A stretch of DNA of 64,000 nt from Chryseobacterium piscicola (GCF_900156685.1 NZ_FTOJ01000005.1:1-64000); one strand, 5' to 3'. Numbered from the stretch's first letter, positions 1-8,843 are shown. Made by a program: numbers and translations. The notes: generated by a model not told the origin, from the sequence alone.

Positions 1-94
1 CACTGAAATACAAAACTATTGAAGAGTTTAATAATCAAAACAAAATTTATCAAAATGTAGCTTAACTTATACTGGAATTTTTATTTGCATATCC

Positions 95-1414
95 ATGAAA
101 TACCGTAGCCTCTACTATATAGGTGTAGTTAAGAGTTATTTAGGATACAATGAGGAAGCTGCGGATATTTTTAAAAAATGTATTTCCTATTTTAAAATCA
201 ATACAAAAGGTAATCTACATCAAAATGTGATTTTTAATAACCGCAAAGGATACTTTAATTCTTTGCATCAGCTTATTGTTTGTGAACAGGCGATGGGAAA
301 TTATAATCATGCAATTGCACTTACTACTGAAGGTTTTAAAGAAATTCCTAAAGGAAAAGATTTTGATCAAGAATTGAGCTACTTCTACAAAAACCAAGGG
401 ATTAATGCTTTTCATCATAAAAAATTCTCAGAAGCTATTCTTCATCTGGAGAAATCAATAGCTGGACTAAAAAAAGTGAAAGATTTTTCTTGGGTTTCTA
501 CCATTTACTACTATCTGGGACTTAGTTATAAAAACAAAGGGAATATTAATAAAGCTGTAGAACATTATAAAAAAGTAGACTCTATTTTTGTAAAGCATCA
601 TTTTATTTTTCCGCAGACAAGAAATAATTATGAAGAGCTAATTTCATATTACAGAAAGCAGGCAGATCCTCAACAAGAGCTTTATTATACCAAGCAATTG
701 CTGAAGGTAGATAGTGTGATTTCTAATGATTTTAAGTATCTTACAACACGCATTCATAAAGAATTTGATACCAAAGCACTGTTGCAGACACAAGCAAATC
801 TCGAAAATTCTAACAATAATAATAAAAAGCTTTTAATTTTACTTGCCGTTTCTATAGTATTACTTTTGGTTTTGCTTTTTTATTGGTTCCGAAGAAAAAA
901 TTATATCCAGAAAAAATATGATTTAATTTTAGAGGAGCTAAATCTCACTTCTGTAGAAGATATTTCTCTTCCCATAAAGATTTCTAACGATGAAAAAAAT
1001 ATCGAAAAAACCTCAAAATTAGATTCCTCCACCATCACCATTTTAAAACATAAGTTTAAGGAATTTGAAAAAAACAAAAGATTTCTTGAAAAAGGAATTA
1101 CAGCCGGTCGTCTGGCTGCTGAATTTGAGACTAATGCTACCTATTTTTCACAGTTTGTAAGTGAATTCAAAGACAGTAATTTCAATACTTATATAAACAA
1201 TTTACGGATTATCTATGCTGTGGATCAGATTTATAATCATAAAGAATGGCGCAAGTATTCAGTTGAAGATATTGCTTCAGCTTGCGGATTCAGCAGCAGA
1301 CAGAGTTTTTCTAATGTCTTCTACGAACAGAAAGGAATAAGACCGGCCGAGTTTTTAAAGAAAAGAAATGAAGAATTAATGGCTGAAAGAAAACAAATTG
1401 AAAAACCAATCTAA
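95..1414 (+). CDS. TPR-repeat, membrane-anchored AraC-type transcriptional regulator (5' end damaged or incomplete)
   Basis: The N-terminal ~230 residues are helical TPR-like repeats (for example MKYRSLYYIGVVKSYLGY and the block around WVSTIYYYLGLSYKNKGNI). One strong membrane helix follows at about residues 247-266, then a cytoplasmic linker and an AraC-type helix-turn-helix domain at about 335-430 (YSVEDIASACGFSSRQSFSN). Proteins with this order are common flavobacterial regulators, usually 500-570 residues with a signal peptide and more TPRs. This ORF begins inside a TPR with no signal peptide. Bases 3-65 encode a TPR-like peptide (KYKTIEEFNNQNKIYQN) in another frame that runs into a stop. 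The most likely explanation is a frameshifted gene whose beginning lies left of the window, or a decayed gene. The regulatory target is unknown. A start at 95 is only the first ATG available. Confidence 0.75.
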   Translation: MKYRSLYYIGVVKSYLGYNEEAADIFKKCISYFKINTKGNLHQNVIFNNRKGYFNSLHQLIVCEQAMGNYNHAIALTTEGFKEIPKGKDFDQELSYFYKNQGINAFHHKKFSEAILHLEKSIAGLKKVKDFSWVSTIYYYLGLSYKNKGNINKAVEHYKKVDSIFVKHHFIFPQTRNNYEELISYYRKQADPQQELYYTKQLLKVDSVISNDFKYLTTRIHKEFDTKALLQTQANLENSNNNNKKLLILLAVSIVLLLVLLFYWFRRKNYIQKKYDLILEELNLTSVEDISLPIKISNDEKNIEKTSKLDSSTITILKHKFKEFEKNKRFLEKGITAGRLAAEFETNATYFSQFVSEFKDSNFNTYINNLRIIYAVDQIYNHKEWRKYSVEDIASACGFSSRQSFSNVFYEQKGIRPAEFLKKRNEELMAERKQIEKPI

Positions 1415-1529
1415 TTTCAATTCCTATCAACATTTTAAACATACATTGTGAAAAGTGTATTTTGAAAAATTAAATTTTCACGATTTAATATAACCATTTA
1501 AGGGGATTTTTTCTACATCTCAAAAAACG

Positions 1530-1537
1530 TATTTTTG
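1530..1537 (+). promoter_or_regulatory. Bacteroidota -7 promoter element (TATTTTTG)
   Basis: This is a perfect match to the TAnnTTTG core, 43 bases before the ATG at 1581. No clear TTTG -33 box was found at the usual spacing, so only the -7 half is supported. Confidence 0.4.
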
Positions 1538-1580
1538 TATAAAATAGAGATATTCTATAGCACTACAACAAGAATTTACA

Positions 1581-2774
1581 ATGGTTTTGAAAAAAAAAAT
1601 TGATCTCTGTATAAGTTTCCTGATTTGTTTTGGGCAAATGTTTTATGCACAAAATGTAATATACAAATCATCATTTCCTGTTGAAGTATCGGCAGAGTCT
1701 ATTTTTAAAGGTTCTCTTTTGAATTGTGAAAACAAAATCATCTACAGTACAAACAATTTCTCAATGTACGCTGTTGATAAAGAAAATTTAACTGTTGCTT
1801 GGACAGGCGATATAAGTTGGCGATCAGATAATTCTCCTTCTCTATATAAAAATACTTTCTTGCAAAGCAGTTATGATGGCTATTTTACTCGGGTTTTGCA
1901 ATATGATTTGGCTTCTGGTAACGTTTTAAAGACTTTAGATTTGCATACGCTGCATTCAATTCCTTATTTCATTGGTTCGATGATGTATGTAACAGCACTT
2001 GCAGATGGGGGTAAGCTTCTAGCCTATGATTTAGAGAAAAATAAAATCATTTGGTCAAAAAATATTGGCGATGGGGTAGATTTTCAACCCATTTATTTAA
2101 AAGACAAGATTATTGCAAAAACACATGATGATTACTGGATTGATGTGGATTACAATGGTAAATTTTTATCTCAAAAATCAAATGATTATACTTACATCGA
2201 TGATGAAAAGGTTTCCGCAAGAAAAGGTGAATTCTTTACACACGACCAAAAAGAGGTGAGAAAAGAGTTTCTGAAAAAAAATAAACTCGCAAATAAAGAT
2301 TTTAAAATAAAGCTTACAAACAACAATACTTTTCTTTTAAGCGAAAGGTTCCTCACTGTAATTGGAGGAAATCTGAAAATAAAACTACAGCTAGATTTAG
2401 AAACCATCGTTCCTGCTGAAGAATATGAAAATGATGCTCTCAGTACAATTCTGAGTATACAAGATGATAAAATTTGGTTTTTACATCAAAACCATCTGAT
2501 TCATTACGATTTTAGAAAAGAAAGCTTGCTTAGAAATGTTTATTTAAATAATTGGCGACCTCATCATATTGTTTTAGATCAAAGAACGATTTGGCTTATT
2601 TCAAAAAATGACGGGCAATTGTATAAATTAGATTTTGAGCCGAATGAAAAGCTTGATAGAGAAATAAATAAACAGAAAGCAATACAAGAGAGATTGCGAT
2701 GCGATCTACCCAATCCGGAAAAAGCAAAAGCGATGAAAGCGGCAGCCGAGAAATTCAGGCAAAACCAAAAGTAA
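1581..2774 (+). CDS. Secreted PQQ-like beta-propeller protein of unknown function
   Basis: The ORF is 397 residues. Residues 1-24 are a signal peptide ending at QMFYAQN, so the protein is exported. The body has repeated short blade-like units in which aromatic or aliphatic strands alternate with DKENL or DLASG turns (MYAVDKENLTVAWTGD, LQYDLASGNVLKTLDL, LLAYDLEKNKIIWSKN). This resembles PQQ-like or outer-membrane YncE/BamB-type beta-propellers. The C-terminal ~45 residues are charged and helical (KAKAMKAAAEKFRQNQK). No enzyme motif was recognised and the ligand is unknown. It stands alone: the gene before it runs in the same direction 166 bases away and the gene after it is convergent. A TATTTTTG promoter core precedes it. 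Confidence 0.7.
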   Translation: MVLKKKIDLCISFLICFGQMFYAQNVIYKSSFPVEVSAESIFKGSLLNCENKIIYSTNNFSMYAVDKENLTVAWTGDISWRSDNSPSLYKNTFLQSSYDGYFTRVLQYDLASGNVLKTLDLHTLHSIPYFIGSMMYVTALADGGKLLAYDLEKNKIIWSKNIGDGVDFQPIYLKDKIIAKTHDDYWIDVDYNGKFLSQKSNDYTYIDDEKVSARKGEFFTHDQKEVRKEFLKKNKLANKDFKIKLTNNNTFLLSERFLTVIGGNLKIKLQLDLETIVPAEEYENDALSTILSIQDDKIWFLHQNHLIHYDFRKESLLRNVYLNNWRPHHIVLDQRTIWLISKNDGQLYKLDFEPNEKLDREINKQKAIQERLRCDLPNPEKAKAMKAAAEKFRQNQK

Positions 2775-2932
2775 ATTTTTAATTACAAAAACCAGGAAAT
2801 TTATTGGTACTGCCTTATCAACTGTGAGATCTGAAATAAATATTAATATTTTAAAAGCATTACCAGAAGTCTATTGATTCTGTTGGGATTATAGGTAATC
2901 TGTCATAATTTTTTTAAAAAAAAATTATCTTT

Positions 2933-3040
2933 TTTGCTAAGTTTACGCCATTGTGAGCGTTGAAAAAGTAGTAGTAAAAAATCTTAGTGAAATCTTTGTG
3001 TTAAAATTAGACATTATGGCTAATAACGTACAGTCAAAAT
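2933..3040 (+). repeat. Copy of a dispersed degenerate intergenic element (family B)
   Basis: The order TTTGCTAAGTTTACGCC, ATTGTGAGCG, AAAAATCTTAGTGAAATC, TTTGTGTTAAAAT matches copies at 33162-33250 (reverse), 60528-60622 and others. Its tail at 3012-3040 matches 56897-56925 at 23 of 29 positions. Apart from this copy and the hairpin at 3055-3080, I see nothing in the gap 2775-3247. Confidence 0.6.
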
Positions 3041-3054
3041 TTTTTTTAATAATT

Positions 3055-3080
3055 GAGCAGCTACCAAAAGGCAACTGCTC
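3055..3080. terminator. Weak hairpin in the convergent gap
   Basis: GAGCAG (3055-3060) pairs with CTGCTC (3075-3080), with an inner CC/GG pair, and is followed by a T-rich tract. It lies between the convergent genes ending at 2774 and 3248, but is nearly 280 bases past the plus-strand stop. A terminator role is only possible. Confidence 0.25.
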
Positions 3081-3247
3081 GTTTTATTTGAAATATTGTG
3101 AGCGTAAAATTATCTTATCATAAGGAGAGCTATAGGAAAGCTTACAGTTTTTTTAGAACATAAAAGCTGATATTGTAAACCATTTCTTTTTTTGGTTGTA
3201 CTTGTGCGAAACTCAGTAAATTCTCTTTTGTGTTATAAAAATAACTT

Positions 3248-5377
3248 CTAACCACCTTTTTTAAAGTTAAAATGATTAATTAAAATTCTTATTTCATTAA
3301 ATTCAAAATCTGAAGGAAGAGCGCTTTTCCATTCTGAAAGCGTTTCGTGAGTGTTTTTATAAAATTCGTCTTCAAATATTTTTATTTTGTCTGAAGTAAT
3401 CACTCTGGTGATATCTAGTAAACCTTGTTCTGCGTATTTTGCGAGATGCCCAATCACTGTTTCTTTCACCAAACCTCTTTCCATGGCAATTTGCGAGATG
3501 GTTTTACCTTGTTCAAATAATTGGAATGTCAAAACCTGAGAGGGTACTTTTGCAATCTGCATCGTTACTTCTTTATCATTTTTTTCATCTAAAAGTTTTG
3601 TATCCAATAGATGAATTTCCCGCAAACTGTTGAGGTATTCTTCAATATCTTCCAGCCAATTTCTGAGGTCGTCATTGTATTGCTTCAAGCCTTTTGCTCC
3701 TTTTATCTCAGAATAAAAATCCTTCATAGGATCAAAGATTTTATTCCTAGTTTCGGTAAAAAAGAAATTTACTGCACCTTTTGATTTGTTTTCAATTTCA
3801 GACCATTCCTCTTTTTTTTCAATAAAACCAGCGATTTTTTGGTTTAAAATGCGTTCCAGCTTATTAAATATTTTGATAAGATTTAGGGTTTCATGTTTCA
3901 GTTCTTGGTAGAGCTTTTTTGCCTTTAAATGGTCGATGGTTTTGGTAATAATAGATTTATTGTTCCAATCTTCAACTTCTTTCAAAAACCAATGGCAATC
4001 TAGCGTTCTCAATACTTTTTTAATGCTGTAATCGTATTTTTCTTGATGAATAATAGTCTCTACAAGAGAGTTGGCGTGTGTATCTCCCTGAAACTTGAGA
4101 ATTCGGTTGTCTTTGAAGATAACTTCCGGTGTAATTTTAGATTTTAAAACTATTCCTTCTAGAGTTCTGCAACGCGAAAGAGCTACATACACTTGGCCTG
4201 CAGTAAAACTTTTTCCTGCATCAATAATAACTTTGTCAAACGTCAAACCTTGGCTTTTATGTATCGTAACTGCCCAAGCTAGCTTTATTGGAAATTGTTC
4301 AAAACTTCCCAGAACTTCTTCCTTGATATTTTTTTCGCTGTCAAGGAAATATTTTTTTTGTTCCCAGACTTCTCTTTTTACGGTAATTTCTTTTTCGGAA
4401 CCTTCCAGAACGACTTTTATTTCTTTTTCGTCTAAAGATGAGATTTCACCTAATTTTCCGTTGTAATATTTTTTCTCTCCAGAAATATCATTACGGATAA
4501 ACATTACCTGAGCTCCAATTTTCAAATCTAAAAATTGCTCATTAGGATATTGATTTTCTTTGAATTCGCCAAAAAGCTTAGCTTCATAGGTTGTCCCGTC
4601 GTACTTTAATTCTTGTAATTTCTGCTGGTTGATGTCGTCCGCCATTTTGTTGTGCGAACACAAGTAAACGTAAGGCTGTTCGCCAGAATCAAAAAGCGGA
4701 TTAAACCTTTTATTTAATTCCTCAAAATTAATATTGGCAAGATCGCCGTCTCGGATTGCATTTAGAATTTCAAGAAAAGCTTCATCAGTTTGGCGGTAAA
4801 CCTTTGTTAATTCAATCGTGAGCAAAGGAATTTGTTTGATGGCTAAACTATCAAAAAAGAAAGGAGAATTGTAAAACATTTTTAATACATATTCATCTCT
4901 CACAACTGGGGGAAGCTGATAAAGGTCTCCAATAAAAAGCATCTGCACACCACCGAAAGGTGAAGTGTTTCGCCTGATAAAACGCAATGAATGATCCATC
5001 ATATCCAAAACATCGGCTCTCAGCATAGAAACTTCATCAATAATGATTACTTCTACTTCACGCAGAAGTTTTAGTTTGTCTTTGTGGTATTTGAAATGCT
5101 GTTGAAGATCAAAAATATTGTTGGCAAGATTGGTATCTATTCTATCCGTAGTGGGCAAAAAGGTTCTTAGCGGAAGTCCAAACATAGAATGTACAGTAAC
5201 TCCGCCTGCGTTGATGGCGGCGATTCCCGTAGGAGCAACTACAATGTGTTTTTTTCGTGTACGCTTTACAAAATCGTTTAGGAAAGTGGTTTTTCCTGTT
5301 CCTGCTTTGCCAGTTAAAAATATACTTCGGTTTGTATGCTCAATTAATTCAAAAAAATGATCTTTCATCGTCGTCAA
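3248..5377 (-). CDS. PIF1-like SF1 DNA helicase with C-terminal helix-turn-helix domain
   Basis: The protein has 709 residues and no signal peptide, so it is cytoplasmic. Walker A is GKAGTGKT at residues 23-30, followed by APTGIAAINAGG (PIF1-type motif Ia), Walker B IIIDEVSML near 111-119, GDLYQLPPV (motif III) and the UvrD_C_2-like WAVTIHKSQGLTFDKVIID with YVALSRCR (motifs V-VI). The last ~130 residues hold a winged-helix segment (GKTISQIAMERGLVKETVIG), as in helicases with an HTH_40 domain. PIF1-family helicases unwind 5'-to-3', often at structured DNA or replication forks. The start could be at 5377 or at the fourth codon (MKDHFFEL). The gene is monocistronic. Confidence 0.9.
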   Translation of the reverse strand: MTTMKDHFFELIEHTNRSIFLTGKAGTGKTTFLNDFVKRTRKKHIVVAPTGIAAINAGGVTVHSMFGLPLRTFLPTTDRIDTNLANNIFDLQQHFKYHKDKLKLLREVEVIIIDEVSMLRADVLDMMDHSLRFIRRNTSPFGGVQMLFIGDLYQLPPVVRDEYVLKMFYNSPFFFDSLAIKQIPLLTIELTKVYRQTDEAFLEILNAIRDGDLANINFEELNKRFNPLFDSGEQPYVYLCSHNKMADDINQQKLQELKYDGTTYEAKLFGEFKENQYPNEQFLDLKIGAQVMFIRNDISGEKKYYNGKLGEISSLDEKEIKVVLEGSEKEITVKREVWEQKKYFLDSEKNIKEEVLGSFEQFPIKLAWAVTIHKSQGLTFDKVIIDAGKSFTAGQVYVALSRCRTLEGIVLKSKITPEVIFKDNRILKFQGDTHANSLVETIIHQEKYDYSIKKVLRTLDCHWFLKEVEDWNNKSIITKTIDHLKAKKLYQELKHETLNLIKIFNKLERILNQKIAGFIEKKEEWSEIENKSKGAVNFFFTETRNKIFDPMKDFYSEIKGAKGLKQYNDDLRNWLEDIEEYLNSLREIHLLDTKLLDEKNDKEVTMQIAKVPSQVLTFQLFEQGKTISQIAMERGLVKETVIGHLAKYAEQGLLDITRVITSDKIKIFEDEFYKNTHETLSEWKSALPSDFEFNEIRILINHFNFKKGG

Positions 5378-5576
5378 AATTACAAAAATGTTGTGAAGGC
5401 ATACGCTTGGATTTCATTTAAAAATAATTTAAATAGATTTAAATTTAGTATTTACTGACAGAGAATTTTTACTTTTATGCCCGTAAACCACGCAGAAAAG
5501 AGACTTGTAAGTAAAATGTTGTTTATCTTGCAGTAAAATTAAATTTTAAAAAAAAATTCAAAAAAAATATTTAAAT

Positions 5577-6020
5577 ATGAAAACCAACGTGATTAAAATT
5601 TTTAGTTTGTGTACTATTGTAATGTTTACGTTCTCTTGCAAAACATCGGCAACCACGGATCCTTCAAATTTACCGAAAGATATTTCTGAAAGACCGGCAG
5701 ATGAAGACAGCCAAAAATATGATCAGGCACAACTAGACCAATTGAAATCATCTATTGATGCAGAAATTGCTAAAGAGAAATGCAACAACGCTACAGAGTG
5801 GGCATTTTCTCCAATCGGAGCTAAAGCTTGTGGTGGACCAATAGGTTACATAGCTTATCCGAAAAAAATTGAAGAATCTATATTGGTGAAAATAGAAGAT
5901 TTTAAAACCAAAATGACTGATTATAATAAGAAGTACAATATTACTTCAGATTGTATGATGGCGGCTGAACCTACTTCTGTAAAATGTCAGAATGGAAAAG
6001 CGGTTCTTGTTTATCAATAG
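5577..6020 (+). CDS. Small lipoprotein of unknown function
   Basis: The ORF is 147 residues with a lipoprotein signal sequence: a positively charged start, a hydrophobic run, then the lipobox TFSC with Cys21. The mature part begins with a Ser/Thr/Pro/Asp-rich linker, followed by a helical region and four more cysteines (EKCNN, KACGG, SDCMM, VKCQN) that could form two disulfides in the periplasm or at the cell surface. GGPIGYIAYPKK is the most distinctive segment. I do not recognise the family. It is a single-gene unit that ends in a strong bidirectional terminator. Confidence 0.75.
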   Translation: MKTNVIKIFSLCTIVMFTFSCKTSATTDPSNLPKDISERPADEDSQKYDQAQLDQLKSSIDAEIAKEKCNNATEWAFSPIGAKACGGPIGYIAYPKKIEESILVKIEDFKTKMTDYNKKYNITSDCMMAAEPTSVKCQNGKAVLVYQ

Positions 6021-6077
6021 TTTAAAGCGTTATTTGAATTGGTGGGGAAAGAGTAAGAAAACTTTAATAATGATATA

Positions 6078-6114
6078 AAAAAGCGACTTTGAAACATTTT
6101 CAAAGTCGCTTTTT
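6078..6114. terminator. Bidirectional rho-independent terminator
   Basis: A 16-base-pair perfect stem (AAAAGCGACTTTGAAA, loop cat, complement) is flanked by A and T runs. It sits between the plus-strand gene ending at 6020 and the minus-strand gene ending at 6176, so it can serve both. Confidence 0.9.
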
Positions 6115-6175
6115 GTGCTTAAATGAGCTTAGAAACGTAATGAATTACTTATTAAGTTATTCAAAAATGCAATTA

Positions 6176-6691
6176 TTATTTCTTATACCAAGAAGAATAT
6201 TTTACGTAATTATCAGCAATTCTATTGACCTCGCCTTCTAAAAGTTGAGAATTAATATCTTTCAGTTTTCTTGCAGGCACACCACCCCAAACCTCTCCGG
6301 ATTTGATGTGAGTACCTTGTGTGACCACAGATCCTGCACCAACTATAGAATTTTCTTCCACAACGCAGTCATCCATCACAATAGAGCCCATGCCTATAAG
6401 GACGTTGTCTTTAATTGTGCATCCGTGAACAATGGCGTTGTGACCTATGGAAACGTTATTTCCAATGTTTAAAGGGTGTTTTTCATACGTACAATGCAAC
6501 ATTACATTATCTTGAATGTTAACTTTGTTGCCCATTTTTATATAATGTACATCCCCACGAATCACGGCGTTGTACCAAACGCTACAATCTCTTCCCATTG
6601 TAACATCACCAATAATTGTTGCTGTTTCTGCTAAAAAAGTATTTTCCCCGATTTGAGGCGTTTTTCCTAAAAGTTCTTTTATAAGTGCCAT
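6176..6691 (-). CDS. Gamma-carbonic anhydrase-like left-handed beta-helix protein
   Basis: The protein has 171 residues built almost wholly of hexapeptide repeats (IIGDVTMGRDCSVWYNAVIRGD, IGNNVSIGHNAIVHGCTI, VLIGMGSIVMDDCVV, SIVGAGSVVTQG), the trimeric left-handed beta-helix of the YrdA/PaaY/CaiE group. Candidate zinc-binding histidines are in MLHCTYEKHP and the IGHNAIVHG turn. The C-terminal helix (EGEVNRIADNYVKYSSWYKK) is usual for the family. Some members hydrate CO2 and many have no proven activity, so the enzyme name is provisional. It is cytoplasmic and transcribed alone, convergent with the lipoprotein gene. Confidence 0.88.
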   Translation of the reverse strand: MALIKELLGKTPQIGENTFLAETATIIGDVTMGRDCSVWYNAVIRGDVHYIKMGNKVNIQDNVMLHCTYEKHPLNIGNNVSIGHNAIVHGCTIKDNVLIGMGSIVMDDCVVEENSIVGAGSVVTQGTHIKSGEVWGGVPARKLKDINSQLLEGEVNRIADNYVKYSSWYKK

Positions 6692-6812
6692 ATTTAAATT
6701 TAAAAATGTGATAATGAGCTAATTTGAAAATTAGATTTCAAACCAGTGATGGTAAATTACAGTGATAGCAAAAATCTAACTTCCAACTACCAGCTTCTAA
6801 CTTCTAAATCCT

Positions 6813-6820
6813 TATTTTTG
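6813..6820 (+). promoter_or_regulatory. Bacteroidota -7 promoter element (TATTTTTG)
   Basis: This is a perfect TAnnTTTG core, 22 bases before the ATG at 6843. No -33 TTTG was found at standard spacing. Confidence 0.5.
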
Positions 6821-6842
6821 TACAGTCAAATTTAATTAAAAA

Positions 6843-7721
6843 ATGCATACCATACTTATAGAACCAACCGAAAACCCGAAAGTGATGAAATTTGTAGCAG
6901 ACTACAACTTGATTCCGGGGTCTTTGGAGTTGGATAGAGATTCAAATATTTCAGAAATTCCTTTGGCTCAGGAGCTTTTCAACTATCCTTTTGTAGAAAG
7001 AGTTTTCATTACTGCTAATTTCGTAGCGGTTGCAAAACAAGATACTGTAGAGTGGGAGCACGTAGTAGAAAGTCTGAAAAACGTAATTGAAGACGAGCTT
7101 TTGGCAAACCCGAGAATTTATCTTCAAAAGAAAAAGGAAATGTACCAGATTTACGCTGAGATGACGCCAAATCCCAATGTGATGAAATTTGTCTCTAACC
7201 AAATTTTGATGGAGGGTTTTGTAGAAGTGAAATCAAGAGATAAAGCTGATGGAATTCCTTTGGCTGAGGCTATTTTCAAAGATTTTGATTTTGCTAAGGA
7301 AGTTTTTATTTCAGAGAATTTTGTTGCTGTTACTAGAGATCATTCTGTGGAATGGCATCAGGTGATGATGGCTGTTCGTGGAATGATTGCTGAATATCTT
7401 CAAAGTGGAGGAGTGATTTCTTCTATTGAACCTCAAAAGCATGAAAATCCTGTTGAAAAAATCATCAACAGAGATTATACTGAAGACGAACAGAAGATTT
7501 CTGATATTTTAAATGAATACGTTGCTCCTGCTGTTGAAAATGACGGAGGGAAAATTTCTTTAATGGAATACGACGGCTCTACAAAAACGGCTAAAATGTT
7601 ACTACAGGGTGCTTGCTCAGGGTGCCCGAGTTCTACAGCTACATTAAAAGGCGGAATTGAAAATATTCTGAAACAATTTGTACCAGATTTAGTAGAGCAC
7701 GTAGAAGCTGTAAACGGATAG
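6843..7721 (+). CDS. NifU/Nfu-type iron-sulfur cluster scaffold with two Nfu_N domains
   Basis: The protein has 292 residues. The C-terminal ~80 residues are an Nfu domain with the cluster-binding pair CSGC (about residues 257 and 260) in LLQGACSGCPSSTATLKGGI. Two similar N-terminal Nfu_N domains precede it: one starts IEPTENPKVMKFVADYNLIP, the other AEMTPNPNVMKFVSNQILM. Each ends in a shared motif of the type VFI.NFVAV....VEW. Nfu proteins accept or transfer [4Fe-4S] clusters to apo-enzymes in the cytoplasm. Ferrochelatase follows 63 bases later on the same strand, a plausible iron-handling pair. The repeated N-terminal domain looks like an internal duplication. Confidence 0.93.
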   Translation: MHTILIEPTENPKVMKFVADYNLIPGSLELDRDSNISEIPLAQELFNYPFVERVFITANFVAVAKQDTVEWEHVVESLKNVIEDELLANPRIYLQKKKEMYQIYAEMTPNPNVMKFVSNQILMEGFVEVKSRDKADGIPLAEAIFKDFDFAKEVFISENFVAVTRDHSVEWHQVMMAVRGMIAEYLQSGGVISSIEPQKHENPVEKIINRDYTEDEQKISDILNEYVAPAVENDGGKISLMEYDGSTKTAKMLLQGACSGCPSSTATLKGGIENILKQFVPDLVEHVEAVNG

Positions 7722-7784
7722 TTTAGTTCATAGTTTTCAGTTGATGGTATTTCACAACTGACAAGAATAAAAAAAAATGAAAAT

Positions 7785-8843
7785 TTGAAAACCAATAATC
7801 AACAACCAACAACCAACAACCAAAAGGGAATATTATTAGTAAACCTCGGTTCGCCAAGGTCAACATCTGTTCCGGATGTAAAAGAATATCTAGATGAATT
7901 TTTGATGGATGAGCGCGTGATAGACTATCGTTGGTTTTTTCGTGCACTTCTAGTAAAAGGCATCATCCTTAATACAAGGCCTGCAAAATCTGCAGAAGCT
8001 TATAAAACTGTATGGACAGACGAAGGTTCTCCTTTAATCGTCATTACCCAAAAACTTCAGAAAAAACTTCAGAAATTAGTAGATGTTCCTGTTGAAATAG
8101 GAATGAGGTATGCTCAGCCAAGCATTGAAGCTGGAATTCAGAAGCTGGTAAATCAGGGGGTTACGGAGATTGTGCTTTTTCCATTGTATCCGCAATATGC
8201 AATGAGTACAACCGAAACGGTAATTGAAAAAGCCGAGGAGGTAAGAAAAAAATCTTTTCCGCAGGTGAGAATAAATTACATTCAGCCGTTTTACAACAGA
8301 GATATTTATATAGACTGCCTGGCGGAAAGTATTAAGGAAAAACTTCCAGAAAATTTTGATGCACTGCAATTTTCATATCACGGTGTTCCGGAAAGGCATA
8401 TTTATAAGACAGATCCCACGAATACATGTAATTTAAACGATTGCTGTTCTCGCGAAAGTAATCCTAGTCATCAGTTTTGCTACCGCCATCAGTGTTTTGA
8501 TGTGACCAATTCAGTTATAAAGAAATTAGGTTTACCTAAAGAAAAAGTGATGGTAACGTTCCAGTCCCGTTTAGGGAAAGACAAATGGATGGAACCTTAT
8601 ACCGATGAAACATTGGAAACTGTCGGTAAAATAGGGGTGAAAAATCTTGCAATCGTTTGTCCTGCCTTTGTTGCAGATTGTCTTGAGACTTTGGAAGAAA
8701 TTTCTGTAGAAGGGAAACATCAGTTTGAGCATGGAGGTGGTGAAAATTTCCATTACATTCCATGTCTTAATGACGAAGATAGGTGGGTAGATGTTGTGAA
8801 AAAACTATGTGAAGAAAAATTAAATGATTTTTACAGAGTCTAA
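7785..8843 (+). CDS. hemH: Ferrochelatase
   Basis: Ferrochelatase inserts Fe2+ into protoporphyrin IX to make haem. Family motifs run through the ORF: GILLVNLGSP at the start, FPLYPQYAMSTTETV, LQFSYHGVPERHI with the catalytic His, VTFQSRLGKDKWMEPYTDE, and CPAFVADCLETLEEI. A cluster of five cysteines lies at CNLNDCCSRESNPSHQFC and the following RHQC; similar clusters in some bacterial ferrochelatases bind a [2Fe-2S] centre. The start is unusual: no in-frame ATG exists before the conserved GILLVNLG. The ORF opens with TTG at 7785 and reads through a low-complexity CAACCAA tract (KTNNQQPTTNNQ). An ATG at 7777 is out of frame and stops after three codons. The true start may be TTG, or ATA or another rare codon at the GIL block. 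Confidence 0.95.
   Translation: MKTNNQQPTTNNQKGILLVNLGSPRSTSVPDVKEYLDEFLMDERVIDYRWFFRALLVKGIILNTRPAKSAEAYKTVWTDEGSPLIVITQKLQKKLQKLVDVPVEIGMRYAQPSIEAGIQKLVNQGVTEIVLFPLYPQYAMSTTETVIEKAEEVRKKSFPQVRINYIQPFYNRDIYIDCLAESIKEKLPENFDALQFSYHGVPERHIYKTDPTNTCNLNDCCSRESNPSHQFCYRHQCFDVTNSVIKKLGLPKEKVMVTFQSRLGKDKWMEPYTDETLETVGKIGVKNLAIVCPAFVADCLETLEEISVEGKHQFEHGGGENFHYIPCLNDEDRWVDVVKKLCEEKLNDFYRV
7792..7824 (+). repeat. Low-complexity CAACCAA tract
   Basis: The words CAACAACCAACAACCAA are repeated in tandem at the 5' end of hemH. A related ACACCAACAACCAA tract lies directly before the gmk ATG at 21149. Confidence 0.6.

Noticed and set aside
3055..3080. Functional terminator for the beta-propeller gene
   Set aside because: The stem is weak and nearly 280 bases past the stop. 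It is listed only as a low-confidence hairpin.
4095..4466. 123-residue plus-strand ORF opposite the PIF1 helicase gene
   Set aside because: It is antisense to strongly conserved helicase motifs, with no family resemblance or promoter. Similar shadow ORFs elsewhere were treated the same way.
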